Shown here one piece after another: positions 43,215 to 51,358 of a DNA stretch of 64,000 bases; position 1 is the first letter of the stretch, and every line of letters starts with the position of its first letter. The notes beneath the pieces were generated by a model, which saw nothing but the letters and a program-made list of their open reading frames with translations, searched no databases and was not told the DNA's origin. Source of the stretch: Streptomyces alboniger (GTDB lineage Bacteria > Actinomycetota > Actinomycetes > Streptomycetales > Streptomycetaceae); NCBI RefSeq assembly GCF_008704395.1, contig NZ_CP023695.1, forward strand, positions 2,418,001 through 2,482,000. The letters are read 5' to 3'. The position numbers were made by a program, and so were the translations under genes.

Positions 43215-44120
43215 GTGTTCGATTCACGGCACATCAAGACGTTTTACGAAGTGGTCCGGGCCGGGTCCTACTCGGCGGCCGCCCGCTCCCTCGGCTATAC
43301 GCAGCCCGCGATCACCCAGCAGATGAAGGCGCTGGAGCGGTCCGTCGGCACGCCGCTGTTCACCAGGGTCGGCCGGCGCATGCGGCTGACGGAGGCCGGG
43401 GAGGCGCTGTCGCGGCACGCCGGGATCATCCTGGACGACATCTCCGCCGCCCAGCAGCAGATGAACGCGATCACGCGGCTGCGGTCGGGGCGCGTGCGGG
43501 TCTGCGCCTTTCCGAGCGCCAACGCCACGCTCATCCCGGAGTCCCTGGCCCGCCTCGCCTCGGGGCATCCGGGGGTGCGCGTCGAACTCCTCGAGGACGA
43601 GCCGCCGGAGTCGCTGCGGCGCGTGGTGCGCGGCGAGTGCGACATCACGCTCGCCTTCACCTACCCCGGCCTGCACGAAGAGGTGCCCGACGAGCTGGCG
43701 GAGATTCCGCTGATGGAGGATCAGCTGACCGTGCTGCTGCCGACCGGGCACCCCATGGCACGTCGGCGTTCGGTCAAGCTCGCCGAGCTGGCGGAGGAGC
43801 GGTGGATCGCCGGCTGCCCGCGCTGCCGCGCCAACTTCCTGCACGAGTGCGCCGAGTTGGGCTTCGCGCCCGACATCGCCTTCACCACCGACGACAACCT
43901 GGTGGTGCAGAGCCTGGTCGCCGAAGGGCTCGGCATCGCGATGATGCCGGGGCTCGTCCTGAACTTCCTGTGCCACCGCAAGGTGACCGGCCGCGCCCTG
44001 GATCCCGCCTCGCGGCGCCAGGTCTCGGCGTACGTGCTCAAGGACCATCTGCGCATCCCGGCCACCGCCCTCGTCCTGGACGAGCTGAGGACCGTGGCGG
44101 CCAACCGCGTCGGCTGCTGA
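43215..44120 (+). CDS. LysR family transcriptional regulator
   Basis: The N-terminal helix-turn-helix (FDSRHIKTFYEVVRAGSYSAAARSLGYTQPAITQQMKALER, read in pieces) is followed by a periplasmic-binding-like effector domain; about 301 residues. It is upstream of cysteine dioxygenase and a YeiH exporter on the same strand and shares a 14-bp site with the dioxygenase promoter, so it likely senses a sulfur metabolite. There is no SD sequence; I prefer GTG 43215 (protein begins FDSRH) over TTG 43209, and a leaderless mRNA is possible. GCPRCRANFLHEC near residue 200 has three cysteines that could be redox- or metal-responsive. Confidence 0.88.
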   Translation: MFDSRHIKTFYEVVRAGSYSAAARSLGYTQPAITQQMKALERSVGTPLFTRVGRRMRLTEAGEALSRHAGIILDDISAAQQQMNAITRLRSGRVRVCAFPSANATLIPESLARLASGHPGVRVELLEDEPPESLRRVVRGECDITLAFTYPGLHEEVPDELAEIPLMEDQLTVLLPTGHPMARRRSVKLAELAEERWIAGCPRCRANFLHECAELGFAPDIAFTTDDNLVVQSLVAEGLGIAMMPGLVLNFLCHRKVTGRALDPASRRQVSAYVLKDHLRIPATALVLDELRTVAANRVGC

Positions 44121-44159
44121 GCCCGTCCGCCCCGGAGCCGCCCGCTCCGCTCCGGGATC

Positions 44160-44173
44160 CATAAGCAGAAGTT
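44160..44173 (-). promoter_or_regulatory. Candidate LysR binding site, copy 2
   Basis: CATAAGCAGAAGTT is the near-exact reverse complement (13 of 14) of the site before the LysR gene at 43193-43206. It lies 61 bases before the cysteine dioxygenase start, a normal activator position for LysR proteins. Confidence 0.62.
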
Positions 44174-44233
44174 TCGGGGTGGCCAAAGAACTGTCGTTGG
44201 ACGTGATGGATCACTCGGCGCGACGCTGCCCGT

Positions 44234-44803
44234 ATGACCACGCCGACCACGCACCGGGCCGCCCGGACCACAGAGCGCCTCGACACCCTCGTCGCCGACG
44301 TGCGCGAGGCCGTCGGGCGCGGCCTGCCCCCCGACCTGACCGCGTACCTGGTCGGCGAGCGGCTCGCGCCCCATCTCGGCGCCGCCGACCTACTCACCGA
44401 CGAGCAGTGCGAGGGCGACCCCGAGCGTTACCGTCAGCACGTCCTGCACGCCGAGCACGACGGCAGCTTCTCGATCGTGGCGCTGGTCTGGCTGCCGGGG
44501 CAGCGCACCTCGGTCCACGACCACGTCTCATGGTGCGTCACCGGCGTACACGAGGGCGAGGAGCACGAGCGCCGCTACCGCCTGGTGCCCGCCACCGAGA
44601 CCGGCGGCACGGCCCGCCTCGTCGCCACGGACGACGTCGTCAATCCGCGGGGCGCGGTCTGCGGCTTCGCACCGCCCGGCGACATCCACCGGGTGTGGAA
44701 CGCCTGTACCTCACGCGCGATATCGATCCACATCTACGGGGCCGACATAGCCCGCCTGGGCAGCAGCGTCCGCCGGGTGTACGAGTTCCCGGCCGACCGG
44801 TGA
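44234..44803 (+). CDS. Cysteine dioxygenase family protein
   Basis: Cysteine dioxygenase oxidises L-cysteine to cysteine sulfinate with non-haem iron. This 189-residue cupin has the iron ligands His95 and His97 in TSVHDHVSW and His152 in DIHRVWN, plus the CVTGVHEGEE segment. Bacterial members may prefer 3-mercaptopropionate, and the sequence alone does not decide. It is followed at once by the YeiH gene (TGATG overlap), so sulfur oxidation and export appear linked. Confidence 0.9.
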   Translation: MTTPTTHRAARTTERLDTLVADVREAVGRGLPPDLTAYLVGERLAPHLGAADLLTDEQCEGDPERYRQHVLHAEHDGSFSIVALVWLPGQRTSVHDHVSWCVTGVHEGEEHERRYRLVPATETGGTARLVATDDVVNPRGAVCGFAPPGDIHRVWNACTSRAISIHIYGADIARLGSSVRRVYEFPADR

Positions 44804-45888
44804 TGGCACTCCTCGGCGAGCGCCCCAAGTCCCGTATCAGGCACACGACTTCCCCGGTCGCGCGACCGCCCGGCAAGCTTCCCGGGCTCGCGCTCGGCGC
44901 CGCCGGGGTCGGCGCGGCCTGGGGCGTCCACCAGCTGGTGCCCGGCATCCCGATGCTCACCGCCGCCGTGGTCCTCGGCATCGCCGCGGCACATCTGCCC
45001 GGCGCCGCCCACCACTTCGTACGCGGCCCCGGCAAGGCGGGCCTGACGTTCGCGGCCAAGCGGCTGATGCGCGTCGGCGTCGTACTGCTCGGCCTGAAGC
45101 TGGGCCTGGACGACGTGCTCGGGCTCGGCTGGGCGTCGGTCGTGATGGTGCTCGGCGTGGTCGCCGTCACCTTCTTCGGCACCTGGTGGCTGGGCCGCCG
45201 CATGGGCCTGCGCGGGGACCAGCCGCTGCTCATCGCCACCGGCTACTCCATCTGCGGCGCGTCAGCGATCGGGGCGGTCAGCGAGGTCTCCGAGAGCGAC
45301 GAGCGGGACACCGCCACCTCGGTTGCCCTGGTGACGCTGTGCGGGACGCTCGCGATCGCCGTACTCCCTCTGCTCCAGCACCCGTTGGGGCTCACCGACG
45401 CGGAGTTCGGGCGCTGGGTCGGGGCGAGCGTGCACGACGTGGGGCAGGTCGTGGCGACCGCGCAGACGGCCGGTTCCGGGGCGCTCGGCGACGCGGTCCT
45501 GGTCAAGCTGATGCGGGTGGCGCTGCTCGCGCCGCTCGTCGCGGCCGTCGCCCTGTCGGTGCGGGCGCGGTCGAGGGCGAGCGCCGCCCGGCGCGCCGAG
45601 GGCACCGGGCGGACCGCGGGCGCCAAGCGTCCGCCGCTCGTGCCGCTCTTCGTCGTCGGATTCCTCGCCATGGTCGCCCTGCGCACCACCGGATGGCTGC
45701 CGGGCGGCGTGCTCGACCTCGCGCAGACGTCGCAGGAACTCCTGCTGGCCGCCGCCCTGTTCGGCCTCGGCAGCGCGGTCGACCTGCCGTCCCTGACCCG
45801 CACGGGCGGCCGGGTCGCGGCGCTCGGCCTCGCGTCGTGGGGTGTGATCGCGGGGATCTCGTACGTGGGTGTGGTCCTGACGTACTGA
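44803..45888 (+). CDS. YeiH family putative sulfate exporter
   Basis: This 361-residue protein has about ten membrane segments and the YeiH/UPF0324 marks: LMRVGVVLLGLKLGLDDV, GYSICGASAIGAVSEV (about 148-163) and the ASVHDVGQVVATAQ motif. Members are predicted to export sulfate or sulfite-like anions, which would dispose of the product of cysteine oxidation. The ATG overlaps the dioxygenase stop as TGATG (GTG 44800 is also in frame). A strong terminator follows at 45937. Confidence 0.9.
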   Translation: MALLGERPKSRIRHTTSPVARPPGKLPGLALGAAGVGAAWGVHQLVPGIPMLTAAVVLGIAAAHLPGAAHHFVRGPGKAGLTFAAKRLMRVGVVLLGLKLGLDDVLGLGWASVVMVLGVVAVTFFGTWWLGRRMGLRGDQPLLIATGYSICGASAIGAVSEVSESDERDTATSVALVTLCGTLAIAVLPLLQHPLGLTDAEFGRWVGASVHDVGQVVATAQTAGSGALGDAVLVKLMRVALLAPLVAAVALSVRARSRASAARRAEGTGRTAGAKRPPLVPLFVVGFLAMVALRTTGWLPGGVLDLAQTSQELLLAAALFGLGSAVDLPSLTRTGGRVAALGLASWGVIAGISYVGVVLTY

Positions 45889-45936
45889 ACGCGGCACGCG
45901 CGACCAGTCCGAGCTGGACGTCCTCAAGGAGCGGCC

Positions 45937-45973
45937 GGCCCGGGGCCTCGCTGGGCCTGCGAGGCCCCGGGCC
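45937..45973. terminator. Bidirectional terminator between yeiH-like and acyltransferase genes
   Basis: GGCCCGGGGCCTCGC (45937-45951) pairs perfectly with 45959-45973 around TGGGCCT, a 15-bp stem. It stands between two convergent genes. Confidence 0.9.
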
Positions 45974-45990
45974 AGGGCTGGAGCCGCTGT

Positions 45991-47229
45991 TCAGCGGGTC
46001 GCCGCGGGCTCCGGGTAGAACTCCCGTGCCGCCCCCTTGCCGTCCTTCGCCCTGCCGAGCAGGCTCGCGGGGTACTCCACCAGCCAGTAGCTCGCCGTCC
46101 CGGCCGCCAGCGCCACGACGACCACCGCGAGGGCGGCCACCGGGAAGCCGGCCCGCGACGACGGCAGCAGGCCCGCGGCGGCGAGCTGGAGCATCACCGG
46201 CTCGTGCCAGATGTAGACGCTGTAGCTGATGAGCCCCACGCCCGTGGCCCAGCGGCTCGTCAACGCCCCCCGCCGCACCGCCGGTTCCGGCCCGGCCCGC
46301 CGCACGTGCAGCGTCGCGTACAGCAGCGCGAACCACAGCGCGGAGGCGATCGGATGGTAGAAGGTGTGCGCGAGGTTCTCCGGGTCGGAGGAGTACGACA
46401 GGGCGTACAGGCCGCCGAGTGCGGCGGCGGTCAGGGCCGCCGCCCATCGGGGCCCCAGCCTGCCCCGCTCCCCGCCGAGCGCCGTCAGCAGCACCGCGAG
46501 GCCCATCCCGGCCGCGAAGCCGCCGAAGCGGGCCTGCGGTCCGAAGTACACCGGCCAGACGGTGTACGGGACTTCGAGGACGTAACGCGCGTACGAGATC
46601 CACGCGAGCGGCGCCGCGAAGAGCACCGCGCACCCCGCCGCGCACAGGGCCACCCGTGCCCGGCGCGTCCGCAGCCCGCGGCAGGCGCGCACGGCGAGCG
46701 GGCCGAGCGCGATCAGCGTCAGGTAGAAGGCGACCTCCAGGGACAGCGACCAGCTCGGGCCGAGCGTGTAGAAGATCCGCTCGCGGTCGAGGACGTGCGT
46801 GAACGTCAGGTGTTCGACCAGGTCGCGCCAGTCCCCCGGCAGCGTCGGATTGCGCGTCGACCAGACCACCAGGACCGCCAGGAAGTACAGCGGCAGGATG
46901 CGGACCGCCCGCCGGAAGAGGAAGACCCGGCCCGGCCTGACCGCGCCCTCCTCCCCGTCGATGGCCGCGCGGGCGTAGGACAGCGTGAGCAGGTACGCCG
47001 ACATCACGAAGAAGAGGTCGATCACTTCGAGGGAGAGCAGCGCCCCGAGGTAGGGGTTGTCGACGGGTGGGTGCGAGCCCGCCGCGTCGTAGGTGTGGTA
47101 CTGCTGCCAGACGTGGAAGACGACCGTGCTGAGCGCGGCGAACCCGCGCAGGCCCTGGAGTTCGAGGGCCCGGCCGCGGGTGCGCGGCGCCTTCACCTCG
47201 GGAGGCGGCGCGGTGATCGGCGAGGTCAC
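45991..47229 (-). CDS. Acyltransferase family 3 (OafA-like) membrane protein
   Basis: This 412-residue protein has about ten membrane segments and the acyltransferase-3 signature: ELQGLRGFAALSTVVFHVW at the start, with the catalytic-type RGxxA and H, FFVMSAYLLTLSYARA, FLFRRAVRILPLYFLAV, and SWSLSLEVAFYL. These enzymes O-acetylate or acylate polysaccharides at the membrane. The GTG start overlaps the stop of the glycosyltransferase upstream (GTGA), so the two are translated together and probably modify the same polysaccharide. Confidence 0.92.
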   Translation of the reverse strand: MTSPITAPPPEVKAPRTRGRALELQGLRGFAALSTVVFHVWQQYHTYDAAGSHPPVDNPYLGALLSLEVIDLFFVMSAYLLTLSYARAAIDGEEGAVRPGRVFLFRRAVRILPLYFLAVLVVWSTRNPTLPGDWRDLVEHLTFTHVLDRERIFYTLGPSWSLSLEVAFYLTLIALGPLAVRACRGLRTRRARVALCAAGCAVLFAAPLAWISYARYVLEVPYTVWPVYFGPQARFGGFAAGMGLAVLLTALGGERGRLGPRWAAALTAAALGGLYALSYSSDPENLAHTFYHPIASALWFALLYATLHVRRAGPEPAVRRGALTSRWATGVGLISYSVYIWHEPVMLQLAAAGLLPSSRAGFPVAALAVVVVALAAGTASYWLVEYPASLLGRAKDGKGAAREFYPEPAATR

Positions 47230-49637
47230 GAACCGACCTCCGCCCCGGCCGGCCCGGCGCTCGCGGCGGCCCTCGGTGTCACCCGCCACTGCCGGTCGCC
47301 GAGCACCTCCTTCAGATGCGCGGCCCTGGCCACCATGTTCTTGAAGTGCGTGTAGAAGAACGTCGACACGAGCAGATAGCGCCAGAACCAGCTCTTGCGG
47401 CGGCGCAGTTCGGGAACGGCGAGCCGCCACGCGAACCCCGCCTGCACCAGGCCCGCCGACAGCGTCACGGCCGCCGCGACGAGACACACCGGCACCGCCC
47501 AGTCGAGACGGTCCGCGCCGCCCGCGCGGACGGCGGCGTGCAGCAGGATCGGCAGGATCTGGAGCGTCAGCCACGGCTGGACCTCGCGCCAGCCGAGCAG
47601 CACGAACAGGCCCGTTTTCTGGCGGGGCGTGAACACGGGCGAGCGCAGGCCCCGCCAGAGGTGTTTGAGCGAGACCTGGAGCCAGCCCTGCGCCCACCGC
47701 GAGCGCTGGTTCCACAGGGGCCGCAGCATGGTCGGGGCCAGTTCGCGCGAGATGAGCGTGCGGTCCATGGCGATCCGCGCGCCCTCGTCGAGGGCCCGCA
47801 TCGTGGAGTCGATGTCCTCGGTCAGCATCGAGCCGTGCATCCGCGTCCGGGCGAGCAGGTCGGTGCGCCAGAAGCCGTTGGAGCCACCGAAGACCCCGAA
47901 GCCGTAGAGCCGGGTGCGGCCGGGGTGGCTGACCGCGTAGATCGCCTCGAACTCGACGCCGACCAGCCGGGCGACCCAGGAGCTGTCGCCGTTGCGTATG
48001 ACGCAGTGCCCCTGGACGACGTCGTAGCCGTGGGACAGCCAGTCCCAGGCGTGCCGGAACGCGTCGGGCGCCGGGTGGTGGTCGGCGTCGAAGATGCCGA
48101 CGAACTCGCCGCGCACCCGGGTCACGGCCGCGTTGAGGTTCTGCGCCTTGGACGTGCTGCCGGCCACCGGGAGCAGGACGAGGCGCGGGTCACGGCGCGC
48201 GATCTCGCGCAGCGTCTCCTCGACGGGCAGCGGGTGCGGGGTGTTGTAGGCGAGGACGATCTCCAGCTCGTTCGGGTAGTCCAGGCGCAGGAACGACTCG
48301 ACGGTGTCGACGATCGTGGCCGCCTCGTTCGGCAGGTACGCCGCGATGACCGCGCTCGCCACCGGGTAGGGCCGCGCGGGCCCGGCGGGCCGCGGCTTCG
48401 CGTCGAGCGAGAAGAGGCATTCGAGGACGATCAGCAGGGCCGACGTCACGAGGCCCGCGACCACCACCCAGTAGGCGACCGCCGCCGCGTCCCAGCCCAT
48501 GGCGTACGCCTGTTGGTAGCAGAGGAACGGCACGCCCACGCCGAGCGCGAGCATCAGGACCGGCGAGAGCAGCGGAGTCACCGCGCGGAGCAGGGCGCGC
48601 GGGCCGCGGCGGGCGCGCCGGTGGCTGTGCGCGGCGGCGGTCCGCATCCACGGTTCGTAGCGCACCGGGCGCAGATCGCGGTGGCGCAGCGCCTCCTCGG
48701 CGGCGTCCCGCGCCTGCTCGGCGGCCTGCCCGCTCGCGCCCGTGCCGGTGCGGGCGGGCAGCGGGGTCCAGCCGACGGCCGGGGTGAGCCGTACGTTCTC
48801 GTCGGCGACGACGAAGCGGGTCCCGGCCACGGAGGCGGCGAACTGCCGCAGGCTCGCGGTGGCGCCCTCCTCGTCGACGCCCGGCATCAGGACGAGCAGG
48901 CGCCCCTCGTCGTCCCAGCCGAGCCGCCCGCAGACGCTGCCGAGCGGCTCCGCGACCTGGGCGAGGCGCTCCGCGATCTCGCGCCGCACGCGGGGTCCGA
49001 GCCGTGTCTCCAGGGCCTCGGCCTCGGCGACGTGGACCACGGCGAGGACGCCGCCGCGCCGGGCGGCGGCCGGGCGCTGGAGTTCACGGTCCAGCTCGGC
49101 CATGAAGTGCGGCGCCGAGTACAGGCCCGTACGGGGGTCGAGGAGCAGTTGTTCGACGGGGACGGGCACCCGGTGCAGCTTGGCCGCTATGCGGGCCGAC
49201 AGCTCGTCCGGGTCGAAGGCCTGCGGTACGCAGTCGTCGGCGCCGTGCCGCAGCAGTTCGGCGGCCGTCGCGGGAGCGCGGGCCCCGGTGACCATGAGCA
49301 GCGGGAGCGCCTGGCCCGCCGGGTCGGCGCGGACTTCTCTGATGACCTCGCGGCCCTGCCTGCGCCCGTCGGGGCCGTCGTCCAGGGCGACGATCGCGTC
49401 GGGCGTGGTCTGCCTGACCTGGCGGCGTACGTCGCCGGGGACGGCATGCGTGACCGCGTGGCCGGTCAGGCGCAGGGTCCGGGTGAGCTGTTCGCGGCCG
49501 GGGCCGGGAGCGCCGACCGCGAGAATGTGGGGAGCGGCCGGCGGGGCGGGATCGGGGATGGTGGTGGACTGGTGCGGTATGAGCACTTGAGCGGGGGCGT
49601 CGCGGCGCCCCAGGAGATCGGGCATGGAGTCGGACAT
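47226..49637 (-). CDS. Fusion of degenerate REC and GGDEF domains with a processive GT2 glycosyltransferase
   Basis: The 803-residue protein has three parts. Residues 36-155 follow the receiver fold (PDAIVALDDGPDG with the Asp, LMVTGA), but the conserved lysine is Gln (VPQAFDP). Residues 160-300 resemble a GGDEF domain whose signature is GWDDE. After two membrane segments (about 355-412), residues 425-650 form a BcsA/HasA-like GT2 with DAD at 518-520, TED at 606-608 and QRSRW at 644-648, then further membrane helices. It likely polymerises a polysaccharide at the membrane. I prefer ATG 49637; GTG 49718 would put the start in a palindrome. It is coupled to the acyltransferase gene. Confidence 0.85.
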   Translation of the reverse strand: MSDSMPDLLGRRDAPAQVLIPHQSTTIPDPAPPAAPHILAVGAPGPGREQLTRTLRLTGHAVTHAVPGDVRRQVRQTTPDAIVALDDGPDGRRQGREVIREVRADPAGQALPLLMVTGARAPATAAELLRHGADDCVPQAFDPDELSARIAAKLHRVPVPVEQLLLDPRTGLYSAPHFMAELDRELQRPAAARRGGVLAVVHVAEAEALETRLGPRVRREIAERLAQVAEPLGSVCGRLGWDDEGRLLVLMPGVDEEGATASLRQFAASVAGTRFVVADENVRLTPAVGWTPLPARTGTGASGQAAEQARDAAEEALRHRDLRPVRYEPWMRTAAAHSHRRARRGPRALLRAVTPLLSPVLMLALGVGVPFLCYQQAYAMGWDAAAVAYWVVVAGLVTSALLIVLECLFSLDAKPRPAGPARPYPVASAVIAAYLPNEAATIVDTVESFLRLDYPNELEIVLAYNTPHPLPVEETLREIARRDPRLVLLPVAGSTSKAQNLNAAVTRVRGEFVGIFDADHHPAPDAFRHAWDWLSHGYDVVQGHCVIRNGDSSWVARLVGVEFEAIYAVSHPGRTRLYGFGVFGGSNGFWRTDLLARTRMHGSMLTEDIDSTMRALDEGARIAMDRTLISRELAPTMLRPLWNQRSRWAQGWLQVSLKHLWRGLRSPVFTPRQKTGLFVLLGWREVQPWLTLQILPILLHAAVRAGGADRLDWAVPVCLVAAAVTLSAGLVQAGFAWRLAVPELRRRKSWFWRYLLVSTFFYTHFKNMVARAAHLKEVLGDRQWRVTPRAAASAGPAGAEVGS

Positions 49638-49708
49638 GAAGGTGGTCCCATCCTGTTCGGATTGTGGGGGGAGGACCGGAAACTCGGGCCAATAGGCCAC
49701 TTCAGCCT

Positions 49709-49720
49709 CAGTGATCACTG
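49709..49720. promoter_or_regulatory. Perfect 12-bp palindrome between GT2 fusion and matB
   Basis: CAGTGATCACTG lies in the divergent region, 72 bp upstream of the preferred glycosyltransferase start and about 110 bp upstream of matB. It could be an operator for either gene; no known regulator site is matched with confidence. Confidence 0.45.
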
Positions 49721-49829
49721 TGACGCCGCACCTTCAGCGGCGTAACGCTCTCATTACGCGCCGGTGCAGAGACCGCGCACGACTGCACACGGCCCGCACA
49801 GAACGACCGGACTTCGAGGAGTACGACAC

Positions 49830-51326
49830 GTGGATCCCCTCTTCCCGACCCTGACCGACGCGACGCTGAACGACCCGGCCCCGGCCGCCCCGCGCGCGGG
49901 GGCCTTCGACGAGGCCCTGCGGTTCGGCGAGCGCTCGCTGACGTACGGCGAACTCGCGGCCGCGTCCGGCGCGTTGGCGGCGCGTCTGAGCGGCGCGCAC
50001 CGCGTCGCCGTCTGGGCCACGCCCTCCCTGGAAACCGCCGTGGGCGTGGTCGCCGCGCTGCTCGCCGGGGTGCCGGCCGTCCCGCTCAACCCGAAGTCGG
50101 GCGGCGGCGAGCTGGCGCACATCGTGGCGGACAGCGCGCCGTCGCTGGTCCTGGCCGAGCCGGGCGTCGAACTGCCGCCCGCACTGACCGACTTGACGCG
50201 GCTCGACGTCGTCATGGACGTACGAGAGCCGGCGGCGGGCCCGCGGCCCGCGGTGACCGAGCCGGACTCCCCCGAGGCCCCCGCCCTGATCGTCTACACC
50301 TCCGGCACCACGGGCCCGCCCAAGGGTGCCGTCCTGCCGCGCCGCGCGATCGCCACCACCCTGGACGCCCTCGCGGACGCCTGGGAGTGGACCGCCGACG
50401 ACGTCCTCGTGCACGGCCTGCCGCTGTTCCACGTGCACGGCCTGATCCTCGGCACGCTGGGCCCGCTGCGGCGCGGCGGCTCGGTGCGCCACCTCGGCCG
50501 CTTCAGCACCGAGGGTGTGGCGCGCGAGCTGGGGGCCGGGGCGACCATGCTGTTCGGGGTGCCGACGATGTACCACCGGATCGCCGAAGCCCTGCCCGCC
50601 GACCCGGAGTTGGCGAAGGCGCTGGCCGGGGCGCGGCTCCTGGTGTCCGGCTCGGCCGCGCTGCCGGTCCACGACCACGAGCGCATCGCGGCCGCGACGG
50701 GGCGCCGCGTCATCGAGCGGTACGGCATGACGGAGACGCTCATGAACACCAGCGTCCGCGCGGACGGCGAGCCGCGCGCGGGTGCGGTCGGGGTGCCGCT
50801 GCCGGGTGTGGAGCTGCGCCTGGTCGACGAGGCGGGCGAGCCGGTCCCGGCGGACGATCCCGAGGCGGTCGGCGAGATCCAGGTGCGCGGCCCGAACCTC
50901 TTCACGGGGTATCTGAACCGCCCCGACGCGACCGCCGCGGCCTTCGCGCCGGGCGGCTGGTTCCGCACCGGCGACATGGCGCTGCGGGACCCCGACGGCT
51001 ACGTGCGGATCGTCGGCCGCAAGGCCACCGACCTCATCAAGAGCGGCGGCTACAAGATCGGCGCGGGCGAGATCGAGAACGCGCTCCTGGAACACGCGGG
51101 GGTGCGGGAGGCCGCGGTCACCGGGGAGCCGGACCCCGACCTCGGGGAGCGGATCGTGGCGTGGATCGTCCCCGCGGACCCCCGGAACCAGCCGTCCGCG
51201 CAGGAGTTGGCGTCCCACGTCGCCGACCGGCTGGCCCCGCACAAGCGACCTCGGGTCGTGCGCTACCTGGACGCGCTGCCGCGCAACGACATGGGGAAGA
51301 TCATGAAGCGGGCTCTGCCGCGCTGA
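49830..51326 (+). CDS. matB: Malonyl-CoA synthetase MatB-type acyl-CoA ligase
   Basis: MatB activates malonate, and often methylmalonate, with ATP and CoA, giving extender units for fatty acid and polyketide synthesis. The 498-residue adenylating enzyme has the P-loop-like YTSGTTGPPKGAV, GLPLFHVHGLILG, RYGMTETLMNTS, and the hinge and catalytic Lys motifs GRKATDLIKSGGYKIGAGEIE and NDMGKIMKRAL. The whole sequence is very like S. coelicolor MatB as I recall it. Start GTG 49830 has GAGGAG 8 bases upstream. It diverges from the GT2 fusion gene. Confidence 0.92.
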   Translation: MDPLFPTLTDATLNDPAPAAPRAGAFDEALRFGERSLTYGELAAASGALAARLSGAHRVAVWATPSLETAVGVVAALLAGVPAVPLNPKSGGGELAHIVADSAPSLVLAEPGVELPPALTDLTRLDVVMDVREPAAGPRPAVTEPDSPEAPALIVYTSGTTGPPKGAVLPRRAIATTLDALADAWEWTADDVLVHGLPLFHVHGLILGTLGPLRRGGSVRHLGRFSTEGVARELGAGATMLFGVPTMYHRIAEALPADPELAKALAGARLLVSGSAALPVHDHERIAAATGRRVIERYGMTETLMNTSVRADGEPRAGAVGVPLPGVELRLVDEAGEPVPADDPEAVGEIQVRGPNLFTGYLNRPDATAAAFAPGGWFRTGDMALRDPDGYVRIVGRKATDLIKSGGYKIGAGEIENALLEHAGVREAAVTGEPDPDLGERIVAWIVPADPRNQPSAQELASHVADRLAPHKRPRVVRYLDALPRNDMGKIMKRALPR

Positions 51327-51358
51327 CGTTCGCCCCCTAGGGCGTGTCCCGGGGCCAC

